The notes under the pieces: generated by a model | Databases searched by the model: none | Seen by the model: only the letters and a program-made list of their open reading frames with translations | Told to the model about the DNA's origin: nothing | Source of the DNA: Deltaproteobacteria bacterium RIFOXYA12_FULL_58_15 | GTDB taxonomy: Bacteria; Myxococcota; XYA12-FULL-58-9 | DNA length: 64,000 nt | NCBI GenBank assembly: GCA_001798605.1 | Contig: MGST01000120.1 | Coordinates: 1-64,000, forward strand | Direction of reading: 5' to 3' | Shown here: in pieces, positions 25,302 through 35,700 of the stretch | Layout of the letters: each line of letters opens with the position of its first letter | Position numbering within the stretch: the stretch's first letter is position 1 | Program-made: the position numbers and the translations under genes

Positions 25302-26855
25302 CTAGAGGCTAACTTCAACGACATCGTTGTGAGTGGTGCGGTGGGGGCGGGACGAAACGATGCCGCCAGCGACATCGTAGTCATGCGCTTGGTCGATGAG
25401 GACCCGAACCACCTCGCCCGGAGACGCTGCGCCATCCGTGATGTAGGTTACGCCGTCGATGTCCGGAGCCTGGCCCTGATGACGTCCCTGCAAGAGCAGG
25501 TCAGTCTCTTCAGAGACGCCCTCAACCAAGACCTCGATCGTGCGGCCAATGAGCGCTTGCTGTTGCTCGCGGGAGATCTTCTGTTGAATTTCCATGAGCT
25601 TGTCACGCCGTGCTCTGGCGAGCTCGGGGTCTATCTGCCCAGGCATGGTGGAGGCGGGAGTGTCTGACTCGGGTGAGAAGGTGAACACCCCAAGACGCTC
25701 GAAGCGCGTCTGTTCGATGAAGCCGCACAGCTCCGCAAAGTCGTCCTCAGTCTCACCCGGGAAACCGGTAATGAAGGTTGTCCGCAGAGTCAGCCCGGGA
25801 ATCGATTGCCGTAGCTGCTCGATCAAACGTCGCGTCGCTACCCCACCTTTGCCACGGCGCATGCGCCGCAATACCTTGTCGGAGATATGCTGCAATGGAA
25901 TGTCGAGGTATGGAAGGACATGGAGTGAAGAACTCATCACCTCGATGACGTCGCGCTTGAGACCTTTTGGGTAGGCATAAAGGCACCTGAGCCAGAATGG
26001 TCGGTCGAGCTGTTCACCCACCCGATTGAGCGCTTCCAGAAGGCGCGAGAGCGTTTGTCCTGAACCGAGATCCCTACCGTAGGCGCACAAGTCCTGAGCG
26101 ATGAGGTTTATCTCGACCACACCCTCGACCGCGAGTTTCTCCACCTCAGAGACAATGTCGCCAATCGAACGTGAGCGTTGTGGGCCTCGAATCTCGGGAA
26201 TAACACAGAACGCACAGGTGTTCGAACACCCCTCGGAAACCTTCACGTAGGCGGAGTGCGGCGGCATGGTACGCACGCGCGGCGAGTTTGCCGTCATAGT
26301 GAAATCGGGATCGGGAACCGAGATCCGATGTCCATTTTCACCACTGGAACGCGGCGACGTCTCGTGACGATAGGGTATGAGCTCTTCCCGACTGACACTG
26401 GACGGTCGGTAGTCGCCTCGCTCCCTTTGATGCCCCACACCGTTGGTCGCGAGATCCCGGGTGAGAGGCACACGCCGGCCCTTGCCAGAATGGCCGTTGC
26501 CGAGCACGTCCGCGATGGTCTCATAGTTGCCGGTGCCAAGGAAATGATCAACCTCGGGAATCTCGCGGGCAAGGTCGACGGAATATCGCTGGCTCAAGCA
26601 GCCAGTCACCACCAACTTTTTGCAGCGACCCTCGCTTTTGAGCTGAGCCATGTCCAGAATTGTGTCGACCGACTCCTCCTTGGCTGCATCAATGAAACCA
26701 CACGTATTGATCACGATGACTTCTGCATCGTCGGCATGGTCGACTACCTGGTAGCCGCCCTGGACCAAATGGCCGAGCATGACCTCCGAATCTACGCGGT
26801 TCTTGGGACAGCCAAGCGAAACGAAATGCACGGTGGGATGTTTGGTTGATGCCAC
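25302..26855 (-). CDS. rimO: Ribosomal protein S12 methylthiotransferase RimO
   Basis: A 517-residue enzyme that adds a methylthio group to the conserved Asp of ribosomal protein S12. The N-terminal UPF0004 domain has Cys16 (SLGCPKNRVDSE), Cys52 (NTCGFI) and Cys86 (TGCLSQRY) for one 4Fe-4S cluster. CSNTCAFC (210-217) holds the SAM cluster, followed by IPEIRGPQRSR. FPGETEDDF and the C-terminal TRAM region are present. SLGCPKNRVDSE identifies RimO rather than MiaB. It is about 75 residues longer than the usual 440, because of a low-complexity insert at about 120-195 between the two cluster domains. GTG at 26855 has GGAG seven bases upstream and lies one base after the stop of the preceding small gene. 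Confidence 0.95.
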   Translation of the reverse strand: MASTKHPTVHFVSLGCPKNRVDSEVMLGHLVQGGYQVVDHADDAEVIVINTCGFIDAAKEESVDTILDMAQLKSEGRCKKLVVTGCLSQRYSVDLAREIPEVDHFLGTGNYETIADVLGNGHSGKGRRVPLTRDLATNGVGHQRERGDYRPSSVSREELIPYRHETSPRSSGENGHRISVPDPDFTMTANSPRVRTMPPHSAYVKVSEGCSNTCAFCVIPEIRGPQRSRSIGDIVSEVEKLAVEGVVEINLIAQDLCAYGRDLGSGQTLSRLLEALNRVGEQLDRPFWLRCLYAYPKGLKRDVIEVMSSSLHVLPYLDIPLQHISDKVLRRMRRGKGGVATRRLIEQLRQSIPGLTLRTTFITGFPGETEDDFAELCGFIEQTRFERLGVFTFSPESDTPASTMPGQIDPELARARRDKLMEIQQKISREQQQALIGRTIEVLVEGVSEETDLLLQGRHQGQAPDIDGVTYITDGAASPGEVVRVLIDQAHDYDVAGGIVSSRPHRTTHNDVVEVSL

Positions 26856-26856
26856 C

Positions 26857-27111
26857 TCATGTCTCCTTCACCTTGTTGCTACTGCGTGGTGCGTCCTTAC
26901 TGTTGTCGTCTCCCGGATTTCGCGCTAGCCATCGCCATGCTTCGCACTCAGGCCCGAGCTCGGCGATCCAATAGTTGATTGCCAAATCGCTGCCGTCGTC
27001 ACGTTTGATACGCTCCAATTCCCTTTCACTGTCTGACTTGGAGTCGCACACCACACGTGTGACCGGTTTGTTCTCCCGCTCTGAGCACACCGCGTACCGA
27101 ACTACAATCAC
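26857..27111 (-). CDS. Small hypothetical protein
   Basis: An 84-residue soluble protein from GTG at 27111. It overlaps the stop of the upstream gene by four bases (GTGA) and ends one base before rimO, so it is embedded in a tight three-gene operon. The sequence alternates charged residues (SKSDSERELERIKRDD) and has ELGPECEAWRWLA in the middle. It has no signal or membrane span. No family is recognised. The position argues for a real gene. Confidence 0.7.
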   Translation of the reverse strand: MIVVRYAVCSERENKPVTRVVCDSKSDSERELERIKRDDGSDLAINYWIAELGPECEAWRWLARNPGDDNSKDAPRSSNKVKET

Positions 27112-28169
27112 GGCGCGTCCTCTTCGGGAAGGTCGACCTCAGCGGGTCGAACAGTCACGTCTTGTTGACCTTCTATCTCCACCAACCTGCGGTCATGTCC
27201 CCAGTTAGCGTCGAAAAACGCCACCCGCAAATCGGTCATTGGTTCCGCCCACGCAGGATCGCAGACGAACCGCTTGAGTGAAGGTCGCAAAGTAATGACA
27301 ACAAAACCATGCGGCACGCCGAGACGCAGGGTGCTCCCAACAGCCATTTGCGTCTCGAACGCGAGCACACGGGAAAACGCAGAAAGAAATGCCCCAGCGA
27401 CTGCTCGCTGTACGAAACAGACACCCTGACCACCACGCAACAACGAGCCCGATCGGGCACCAGCGTAACCCTCGGAACGACCCGCATAGCTCATGTTGAC
27501 ACGCGAGGCGAGCTTATGAACCAGCACTTGCTGATATTCGAGGATATCCTCGGGCTGGGCGGCAAAATCGAGCTCAGCCAGCTCATCTCCCAACTCGAGA
27601 TAGGCGGCGCATATGTGCGCCTTCATGAGGGGACTCGAATAGTCGACTTGCACTCCGCTGATGGCGCCACCCGACGATGGTAACCCCGAGGGCTCATTCC
27701 AGGCAAAAACATCAGCCCGTGTGAACATCAGCGGTGACGGCGCACCTTCAACATCCACCACAAATTCGTCGCCACACTGAGCTCTGAGAACTGCGCGGTG
27801 GGTGAAACCCGGCTCGCCATTGCTGTCGAAAAAGCCCACTCCGCGACGACCGCGCGACTCCCAGCTCAGCTTGGTGCGCACGAACAGCTCACGCCCCGGC
27901 CGGTATTTCGGCTGATGGTAAGCGCGATGCAGATCCCGCGGTGCTCGCTTGATCATTCGATGTTCGAGAAGCTCATCTACGGTGGTAGCCGGCGATATCG
28001 TCGGTAGGGCGGAAAATAAAGCTCGTGCCTCTGAGTCGACGATCTCACCGGTGTGCTTGTCTACAACAGCAGCGCGCAAGAAGCCGCCAGTGAGCACGAG
28101 CTCGCGCAGCCCGTCGACGGAATGACGACCGACGTCGGCAATGCGCCCTGATGCGGTTGTTGTAGTCAC
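27108..28169 (-). CDS. Unknown protein with possible Cys-His-Asp (transglutaminase/papain-like) triad
   Basis: A 353-residue soluble protein, first gene of the operon with rimO. The C-terminal third reads GQGVCFVQRAVAGAFLSAF (Cys251), then GVPHGFVVITLRP (His287), then RFVCDPAWAEP (Asp304). Cys at the start of a helix, His at the start of a strand followed by V-V-I, and Asp at the end of the next strand is the order and spacing of transglutaminase-like and papain-like cysteine enzymes. The N-terminal 230 residues are not recognised. There is no signal, so it would act in the cytoplasm. A peptidase or transglutaminase-type reaction is inference from the triad only. Confidence 0.6.
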   Translation of the reverse strand: MTTTTASGRIADVGRHSVDGLRELVLTGGFLRAAVVDKHTGEIVDSEARALFSALPTISPATTVDELLEHRMIKRAPRDLHRAYHQPKYRPGRELFVRTKLSWESRGRRGVGFFDSNGEPGFTHRAVLRAQCGDEFVVDVEGAPSPLMFTRADVFAWNEPSGLPSSGGAISGVQVDYSSPLMKAHICAAYLELGDELAELDFAAQPEDILEYQQVLVHKLASRVNMSYAGRSEGYAGARSGSLLRGGQGVCFVQRAVAGAFLSAFSRVLAFETQMAVGSTLRLGVPHGFVVITLRPSLKRFVCDPAWAEPMTDLRVAFFDANWGHDRRLVEIEGQQDVTVRPAEVDLPEEDAP

Positions 28170-28243
28170 GGCGGGCTGGATAGCCTACTGGTGCACACTT
28201 TGGCAATGGTTGTCGGCGACCTTTCGTTGCCTCCACACGGTCA

Positions 28244-28271
28244 TTGACAACGAGGGGTTTGCAGCGATAAG
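28244..28271 (+). promoter_or_regulatory. Housekeeping promoter of tRNA-Leu
   Basis: TTGACA (perfect -35, 28244-28249) and GATAAG (-10, four of six matches, 28266-28271) are separated by 16 bases. Transcription would begin around 28278-28281, just before the mature 5' end of the tRNA at 28284. Confidence 0.75.
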
Positions 28272-28283
28272 TGCCGACCCTAG

Positions 28284-28369
<86 letters not shown>

Positions 28370-28459
28370 ACCTGCATCATGATGCCCCTCGATGTTGTCA
28401 GAATTACATGACTGTGCCGACTCTTGACTTACCCTCGATTGCGACGTTGTTTAACACCC

Positions 28460-28612
28460 ATGACTCGGCTCGCTGTGCCCCGCGCCTTTCTGCTCGGCGT
28501 GTCTGTGTTGGTTGCCTCCTCCAATTGCTGGTGCGGCGCCGACGGTCCACCACGCCCACCAAAGGCCGCAGCGAAAACCGAAGCGGCTCAGCCAACGGAG
28601 CCGACACCATGA
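28460..28612 (+). CDS. Very small putative lipoprotein
   Basis: Fifty residues. The ATG at 28460 opens a signal peptide (RAFLLGVSVLVASSN) with Cys at 22 and 24, where processing could occur. The rest is a Pro/Ala/Lys-rich tail. Its TGA overlaps the ATG of the rhomboid-like gene in an ATGA junction, so translation is coupled. No ribosome site is obvious. It may be a real micro-lipoprotein or only a leader for coupling. Confidence 0.45.
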   Translation: MTRLAVPRAFLLGVSVLVASSNCWCGADGPPRPPKAAAKTEAAQPTEPTP

Positions 28613-29319
28613 CTGGGCGATCGCCATTTGGTCTCAAGCCCCTGCGATCAATCCCGGGCACCGCCACAATCGGCGGCATCATCCTCGCGGGGTCTCTGAT
28701 TGGCATGATCACTGAGCAGGCTGGTTTTGGCCTGTCATCCTTGTTCCTTGACCGTCAGTCGATCTTCGAATTGCAGCTTTGGCGCTTGGTCACCTATGCC
28801 TTTGTCGAGGCATCGGCGATCAACTTGCTCTTCGGCCTGTTCATCCTGTGGATGTTCGCTGGCTGGTTTGAGTCACGTTATGGCCGTCGTGATTTCATCC
28901 GCTTCTTTCTGCTCTCAGTCACGGGAGGAGCGATCATCTCCATGCCCCTGGGCTGGTTCTTTGGTTTGGTGTTGCCGTTTCGGGACCTCCCGGGCATGGG
29001 CCCCGACGCAGCCATAGACGCCATGCTGGTGGCCTTCGCCTTTGCCAATCCAAAATCGAACATCCTGTTTGGCTTTGTCATACCCATGCGCACTCGCACG
29101 GCCATCTACGCCATCCTCGGTCTCGAGGTGGTCTTTGGCATCATGGGTGGTGCGTCAACCTTGGGCATCACCATGGGCGGCATGCTCATGGGGTACCTAC
29201 TCGTTACCGGCAATTGGCGACCGAGCCGTCTACTCAGCAAAATTCGCCGCAAGCGTCGTACCAAAGTGAGTCGCAAGGGGTTCTACGTTGTGCCCCCACA
29301 CGACGATACCTTGCATTGA
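28609..29319 (+). CDS. Rhomboid-fold membrane protein lacking catalytic residues
   Basis: A 236-residue protein with six membrane spans. LQLWRLVTYAFVEAS (56-69), WMFAGWFESRYG (81-92) and the final TMGGMLMGYLL (189-198) follow the rhomboid (S54) plan. Two differences matter. Where active rhomboids have GxSG/A in helix 4, this one has GPDAA (131-135), and the helix-6 His is replaced (ITMGG instead of HxGG). The serine-histidine dyad is therefore missing, as in iRhom or derlin-type pseudoproteases. A binding or chaperone role for membrane proteins would fit. It is coupled to the small lipoprotein upstream. Confidence 0.75.
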   Translation: MTGRSPFGLKPLRSIPGTATIGGIILAGSLIGMITEQAGFGLSSLFLDRQSIFELQLWRLVTYAFVEASAINLLFGLFILWMFAGWFESRYGRRDFIRFFLLSVTGGAIISMPLGWFFGLVLPFRDLPGMGPDAAIDAMLVAFAFANPKSNILFGFVIPMRTRTAIYAILGLEVVFGIMGGASTLGITMGGMLMGYLLVTGNWRPSRLLSKIRRKRRTKVSRKGFYVVPPHDDTLH

Positions 29320-29380
29320 GCCATTTTTGTCGCAATCATCCGGTATATTGGTTGAATTATCTTGAACGCAGGGAGAGGCG

Positions 29381-29653
29381 ATGCCTGAAAAGAAATTTGA
29401 TAGGCTCTCTGAGGCCTACGACACTCTCAAAGAATATGGCTTCGATGCTCGCAGCATTGACAACCACAAAGAATTTGTTGAAAAGTTCCAAGCCCTTCGT
29501 GCCGAATACAAAGGTCAGCCGGGAGAGAAGGGCACCATTTACAATGAGCGCATTCGCCCAGCTTTTGTTGCTGTGGCCAACGGGTTGAAAAACGTTCACC
29601 CCAAGCTTCATGGTGACGAAAGCACCAAACTTGTCCGCAACCCGATTGACTAG
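29381..29653 (+). CDS. Small conserved-looking hypothetical protein
   Basis: A 90-residue soluble, charged protein from ATG at 29381, preceded by AGGGAGAGG, a good ribosome site. It is mostly helical (KFDRLSEAYDTLKEYGF, KEFVEKFQALRAEYKG). No signal, membrane span, metal site or known family is seen. It is 61 bases from the preceding gene and convergent with the giant TPR gene. The strong start supports a real gene. Function unknown. Confidence 0.7.
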   Translation: MPEKKFDRLSEAYDTLKEYGFDARSIDNHKEFVEKFQALRAEYKGQPGEKGTIYNERIRPAFVAVANGLKNVHPKLHGDESTKLVRNPID

Positions 29654-29737
29654 CCCGCCATATTTTCTTTTGGCGTATCATGATAGCGGTTGGCACCAGA
29701 TCACATCACGCGATTGGCGCGCATTCGTGCCTGCTGA

Positions 29738-32700
29738 TCAACTCTTCGCTTGCCGCAGAGCCAATCCGAGGGCCTGTCGCAGTTTGAAAAAATCCTCGGA
29801 GCAAGCAAAACGCATGAGGTCCATCGCCTCGGGTGATTCTTGAATCACCGCCGCACGCTGGTCATCGGCAAGATCGTCCATGCCACGCAACCGGAGAATA
29901 GCCCCAACCGCCTCTTCCACGTCGCAGGAAACCAGCATGGCAATTCTTCCCGCAGTCAGAATACTCCCCCAACGCCACCGGCTGAAATCAACTTCCCCAT
30001 AGGAGCTTAGGTAGCTCTGCACCTTGGGTTTGGACCTTCCGCGAATCGCCTCCGTCATCGGTGCCGCAATGGTGTTGGCCCACACGGGTGTTTCGACAGA
30101 TCCACCTGCGGGAGAGCTCTCCGGCTCCACCGCCAAGCACAAGCCGGCCACCACCCCACCGAGCTCGGGCGCGCTGAGCTTTTCGGCCAACGTGTGGCCG
30201 GTGCGATAAAGCTCCGCTGCCCGGGCAATGAGGAATGCTCGTTGGCGATCTGTTGCGTCGGTGGCAAGCGTCGATCCCATGAGGATGGCTGGCGACCCGA
30301 GCAGCTCGGTTCGATAGCCGAAGCCACCGCCCCGCCAAAGATAGATGGATACCTTCGGCATACCCAACGGTTCCAACACTTTGGTGAGATACTGCAAGCG
30401 GGAGTCTGTGGGCGCAAGCTTGTCGCGCTCCGTCACCCCGAGGGTGTCCAGCACACCAGGTTGGGTCAACTCTGCGAAACGGGCCAGCGGCGCAAAGAGG
30501 TCTTCGAGCGGGCCTCCCTGATCAGGATGAAGCAGTCCTTGCATCCGATCGGCATCGGTGAGCGGCCGCTGGGGTCCAGCGGGAACGGCTGGTCGACATG
30601 CCTCGACGAAGCGCCGAGCCTCATCGTCACCAGGTAATAACACCAACAAAGCTGCGTAGTGCCCATACGCCTTGTCGTTGTCTCCCACCTGCCCGGAGAG
30701 CCGCGCCAAAATCCGCAAAGTCTGCACATCGAGCGGCGCCACATCGAGAAGCTCGCGGTACAGCTCCGTTGCCTGTCCGTAGAACTTTGGATCCAGTGCA
30801 TATGTGTTAGCGAGGTTGCGCAGCAACTCCATATCGTCGGGCCTGAGCTCCCGCGCCTTGAACAATGAAGCAGCAGCCCGCTGCAGATCACCGGTCCGTT
30901 GTAGGCAAACCTCGGCGAGTTCTTGGTAGCGCCCCACTCGTTCGTCGACATCGTCAACGAACTCGATGGTTCGCTCTTCAACACGCACATATGTCGCGTA
31001 GTCGCCAACGTTCTTGGCGAATTCAGCATACCCTGCCCTCAAATCCACATTCTCCGGTTCGGTCACGAGAGCCTTTTCGAAAAACTCCTTCGCCCGATCG
31101 GTATCACCGGCAACATCGTGGTACGCGCGGGCCAACTTGGCAAAGAACGCACCGTCAACCTTCGAGTCGTCGAGAGCGAGCAATCGTTCACCGACAACCA
31201 GGAATTGACGCCAATCATCTCTCTCTTCATAGAGAGCGAGCAGCTGCTTGAGAAGCGCGGAATCGCCGGGTGTCGCTTCGACAGCTCGCTCGAGCATCGT
31301 CGCAGCACGCGCGCTGGAATTGAGGCGAGTCAGGAAGATCGCTGCGAGCGTACGGTAATGCTCGGCAGAAGTCTCGACATCGGGTGCCGCCGTCGCCTCA
31401 CGAATTCGGAGATCGGCAGCCTCCTCCCAACGGCCAGTCTTCTCATAGAGCTCGCGCAAGATGACGAGGGTCTCCATTGAGTCCGGCACGGCTCGAACTG
31501 CGCCTTCCAGTTGCTGAATCGCAGTGGTGACATCACTGCGTCCCAACGCCAGTTCCGCCAGCTTGCGCCGGACCTGCAATACTTCATTTGCGCTCACGCT
31601 CGACTCTGCGGCGCTGAGGTAGCGCGTCCATTCCTGCTCAGCCTCATCGTTGCGATCGGCGGCGCTGAACATCTCCGCCCTGGTGGCAATCAAGTCGCTG
31701 CGACCGGGATCACGCTCGAGGATTCGACCGGCAACCATCAACGCCTCATCAAAAGCCTTGGTCTGCCGGTAGCACTCACTCAACGCCAAGAGATACCCCA
31801 GTGGCGTCGCTGCATCGTCGACGTCAACCTGAGACGCCAAGTGCGCCAAAGCGCCTTCGAACTGATTGCGCTCAAATTGCAGCAAGCCCTGCGCCAAACG
31901 TGCGGGGCCATGATCTGACTGAGCGCTCAAGCTCGAGGCAAAACAATCCCCGGCCCGTTCTTCATCGATGAGGTTGTCCCTCCAGATGACGCCCATTCGA
32001 TAATATGTGTCGGCTCGCTCGTCTTCTGTCTCGACGCGGGTGACACGTTTCTCGAGAAGCTCAACGAGCTTCTTCCAATCGCCCTTGCGCTCGTAAGCGA
32101 AGCTCAGGGCCTTCACCACTTTCCCCGGGGGATCGTCCGCGGCGGCAGCTACGCCCTCATATGCAATAATTGCTTGTTCGGCGTCTCCAGCCGCTTCATG
32201 TGCGCGCCCGAGGAGCATCAACCAAACAACGCGTTCATCACCGTCAAGCTGTTCAGCTCGCTGACGTGCATTTTGCCGCAACGGCACCGCGCACATGACA
32301 GCCTTGTCGTAGATAACATCGACAGACAACTTGGTGGCCAGTTGCGCCACCAAGAAGAGCACATCGAGATCTTGTGCCTCTATGGCGAGCGCCAAGTCGA
32401 AGCACTCGAGCGCCTTCTGGTCTTGCTCGATCGCCAGAGCAGCCTGCCCCGCCTCAACAAGAAGGTCAAATCGCTCTCTGTCTTTGAGATCATCAGGCTC
32501 CGAGAGCTTGCTGAGCAGTGCGCCCAAGACTGTTTCGTTGTCACCGGCACGGCGTGCTCTTTGCAACAAGAGTTCCCTGGCAACTGCAGAGTTCGGATGT
32601 CGATCAGCCAGAAACTCCATCACTTGCTGAGCGTCACTGTCGCGCCGTGCATCTCTGAGAATCGAGAGGAGTCTATTCCCCAGCCCGAGCTCGTGCTCAA

Positions 32701-35700
32701 CCGTTGTATTCCCCCCCAGCAGAAGTCCCAGCGCCCCGTCGGTGTTGCCGCTGTCAATGAGCAAGCAGAGCAGCCGCGTAACAGCTGGCGACTCATCGGG
32801 CGAAGCATCGACTGCGGCTTTGAGCAGGCCGAGTTCCCGAACAGTATCCCCGAGATGATCGCGCGCGGCGTCCGCCGCGCGGATCATGCATACATGGGCA
32901 GCTTGTGCATCAGATTGGCCAGCAGCGACGACTTCCAACAGTTCGATCAGTTCGTGCCACTTCTCGTGACTCTCGGCGTAGGCAAGGCAAAATTCGCGAG
33001 GCTCGTCGATGGAGGTGTCGAGCTCGACCACCTTGCGAAGCACGTCAAAAGCGGTTTCTGCGTCACCTGCTGGGCTCTGCGCAATGGTGCCGGCATGCCG
33101 CAGCAATGCAATCTGCTGTTGCACGTCGCTTTGGTTAGCCTGATCGAGAAGGACCTTGATCGCCTGTTTGGCCTGCGCATTCGCAGTCAACGCTTCGGCA
33201 AGCGCTTCAGCCAACGACGCAGAGGGGACCTCTGCGTGGCTGCTTCTCAGAATACCAACGGCCGCCTGCGGGTCGTCGAACCGCTCCTGCAACACGGGAG
33301 CGTACCGTAGAGCCAAACGTGCCCGCTGATCCGGCATATCAGCAGCAGCTAGCTCGTTGTTCACAAAGGATATGAATTGGTCCTTGTCGCCCAATTGAGC
33401 CGAGATCTCGACAAAGCGGTCTTGCACATCGAGATCGTCGGGCGCGCGCCGCGTAAGAATCTGCAAGCATCGCAGCTCGCCCACAACGTTGTTGCTCGCC
33501 TGAAAAGTTTCCCTCGCCTCCCGCAGACGCTGAATCTGCCCCTGCTCATCCCACACGCCGCTGTCGATCTCTTGCAGCCAGAATGCGGAGATCTCCTCAC
33601 GGTCACCAAGTGCCTCAAGAACCCGCTCGGTCTTCTTCACCCAGCCTTCGGGCCTCTCGAGCTCGGCCGCGCCCTTGAGCAGCTCATAGGCAGCCGCAGC
33701 GTTGTCCTGGTTCAAGCGAAAATCTGCGAGATCCATTCGCAAACGCACTCTCTCGCCTATTTCAATGTCGGTGTCGCCACCAAGCTCGATGACCCGTGCC
33801 ACAGAGGTGAGACGGTCATTGCCCTCAAATAGTTCCATCGCCAACTGATGGGCCTCTACGGTGTCGAGTCCAATTCCGAGCGCCTCCAAGAGTACTCCCC
33901 TGGCGGTGTCCGTCTTCTCGGCGCGCAACCAAGCTCGAGTGGCCGCAAACAGCCCGATGGGCAAGTCGTTCCCGCCTGCGGCTCGAACGGCTTCGTCTAC
34001 GAGGGTGGCAGCCAGGACCGGATCGTCATCGGCAGCGAGCTCCGCCAGCATCTGCTTTTCGGCTGGCGTTGCCGCATCGCGGTTGTACAGCTCATCGAGG
34101 GCCTCGCGGCCATCACACACCAATCCAAGATGCTCCAGGGCAATGACAAAAGAATGAAGGTATCGCTCACGTTCCGAGTCTTGTTCGTCCAACCGCTTGA
34201 ACAATGCTGGCCCAAGTGCCGCCAAGATCGTCGGTCGATCGAGCTCTTCAGCGAGTCGGTAAGTTGTCCTCATGTTTTCGAGGGTGGGCGCCTGACGAGT
34301 GGCACCATCCATGAGCTTCAGGGCCCGCTCTTTGTCGTCCAATCTATCAACGGCGATCCGGGCCGCCCTCGCAAGTCGCGCACCTGCCTCGGCACCTGAC
34401 AGATCGTCGGACCGGGCTTCCAAGACGTCCACCAGCTCGCCGTAGCGATTTGCAAGTTCCAACGCGCGAATATAGGCTGGCTCATTTGCGGCGTCGAGTT
34501 CATAGGCCCGCTGCAAAGCCTGCAGCGCCAATTCGCTCTCCTCCATGGCCTCTGCGAGATCGCCCGCTTCACGCCAGGCCACCGCATCGTCGCCAAGAAG
34601 CCCGGTTGCACGAACCAATGAGTCAATTGTTTGTGGGTAGTTCTTGTCTTGCCATTTCAGCTGTGCACGAAGCAACCATAGCGGTGCCGTCTCGGATCCC
34701 TCTAGGACCGCCAAACTCTCGGCAAGAATCCGAATCGCGCCCTTGTTATCGCCGGCTCCGACGGAGGTCTTTGCTGCAGCGAGAACAGCGTTTGCCTGCT
34801 CAGGCTCGAGCAGATGTGCTTCAGCGAACAGATTTCGTGCCTGTGCCTCCTCGCCGAGCTCCCACCAGAGGATATGACCACGACGGCGCAGCCATTGGGC
34901 GCGACTGTGATCGTCTTCAGCGCATTCGATCGCCACTTCCGCGCCCGCAGCACGAATACTGGGATCTTCGAGCTCGACGCCACAACCAAAGTAGAGTTCA
35001 GCCCAGTGGCTTGTGCGCTCGTCCTCGGCGACATTGACCAATGCCGCAGCCGCTTCCACCCACGACTCTTTGTTGACAAGTAGGGTCGCAACCCGCAACC
35101 ATACGGTTGCAGCGTCGGATGGCTTTCTTTCCGCGCGAACCCGTAGCGCCTCGATGAGCTCATCGGTCCGCCCGGCGGCTTCAAGGCCCTTCTCCAACCA
35201 TATCTCAGCGGCGGTGTCGCCCAACTCGATGAGGCGCCGCGAGAGGGCTATGGCTGCATCGGCATCACCAGAGGCGAACTCGCTTTGAGTGCGGTGCCGA
35301 AGGACGCCGAGAATTCGCGGGTCCTCTTCGGATAGCATGGTCTCGAGTGAAACCGCAGCGCGGTCCAGCCACTCTGTGCTCTGGATGCTTTGGGCCACGC
35401 AAAAAACTGCCCATGCGGAGGACGCCTGACTGAGATTCGCACTGGCAAGCTGTTCCTCGAGATCGCCTTCGCTATCCGGGACGTCCTCACCCGCCTCGAT
35501 GAGCTCGGCGCGGGCCAACAGCTGCAACCAGGCTCGGTCTTCCTCGCGAGCTGTGGCCGACCGTTCGAGACGCCAGCGGCCAAGCTCGCCAAGACGACCA
35601 TCCTGACGCCACGCGCGGGTGGCGATATCCCACGCCTCCACGTTTGCCCCCAGGTCCATCGCCCTTTCGAGAAATGGTTTGGCCGAAACGCGTCGGTCGG

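Noticed and set aside
28374-28385. Terminator after tRNA-Leu (GCATCATGATGC palindrome)
   Set aside because: It has no loop of workable size and no run of T after it.
32174-33310. 378-codon and other long plus-strand frames opposite the giant TPR gene
   Set aside because: They are antisense shadows. The minus-strand frame is unbroken for 10.5 kb with clear TPR periodicity.
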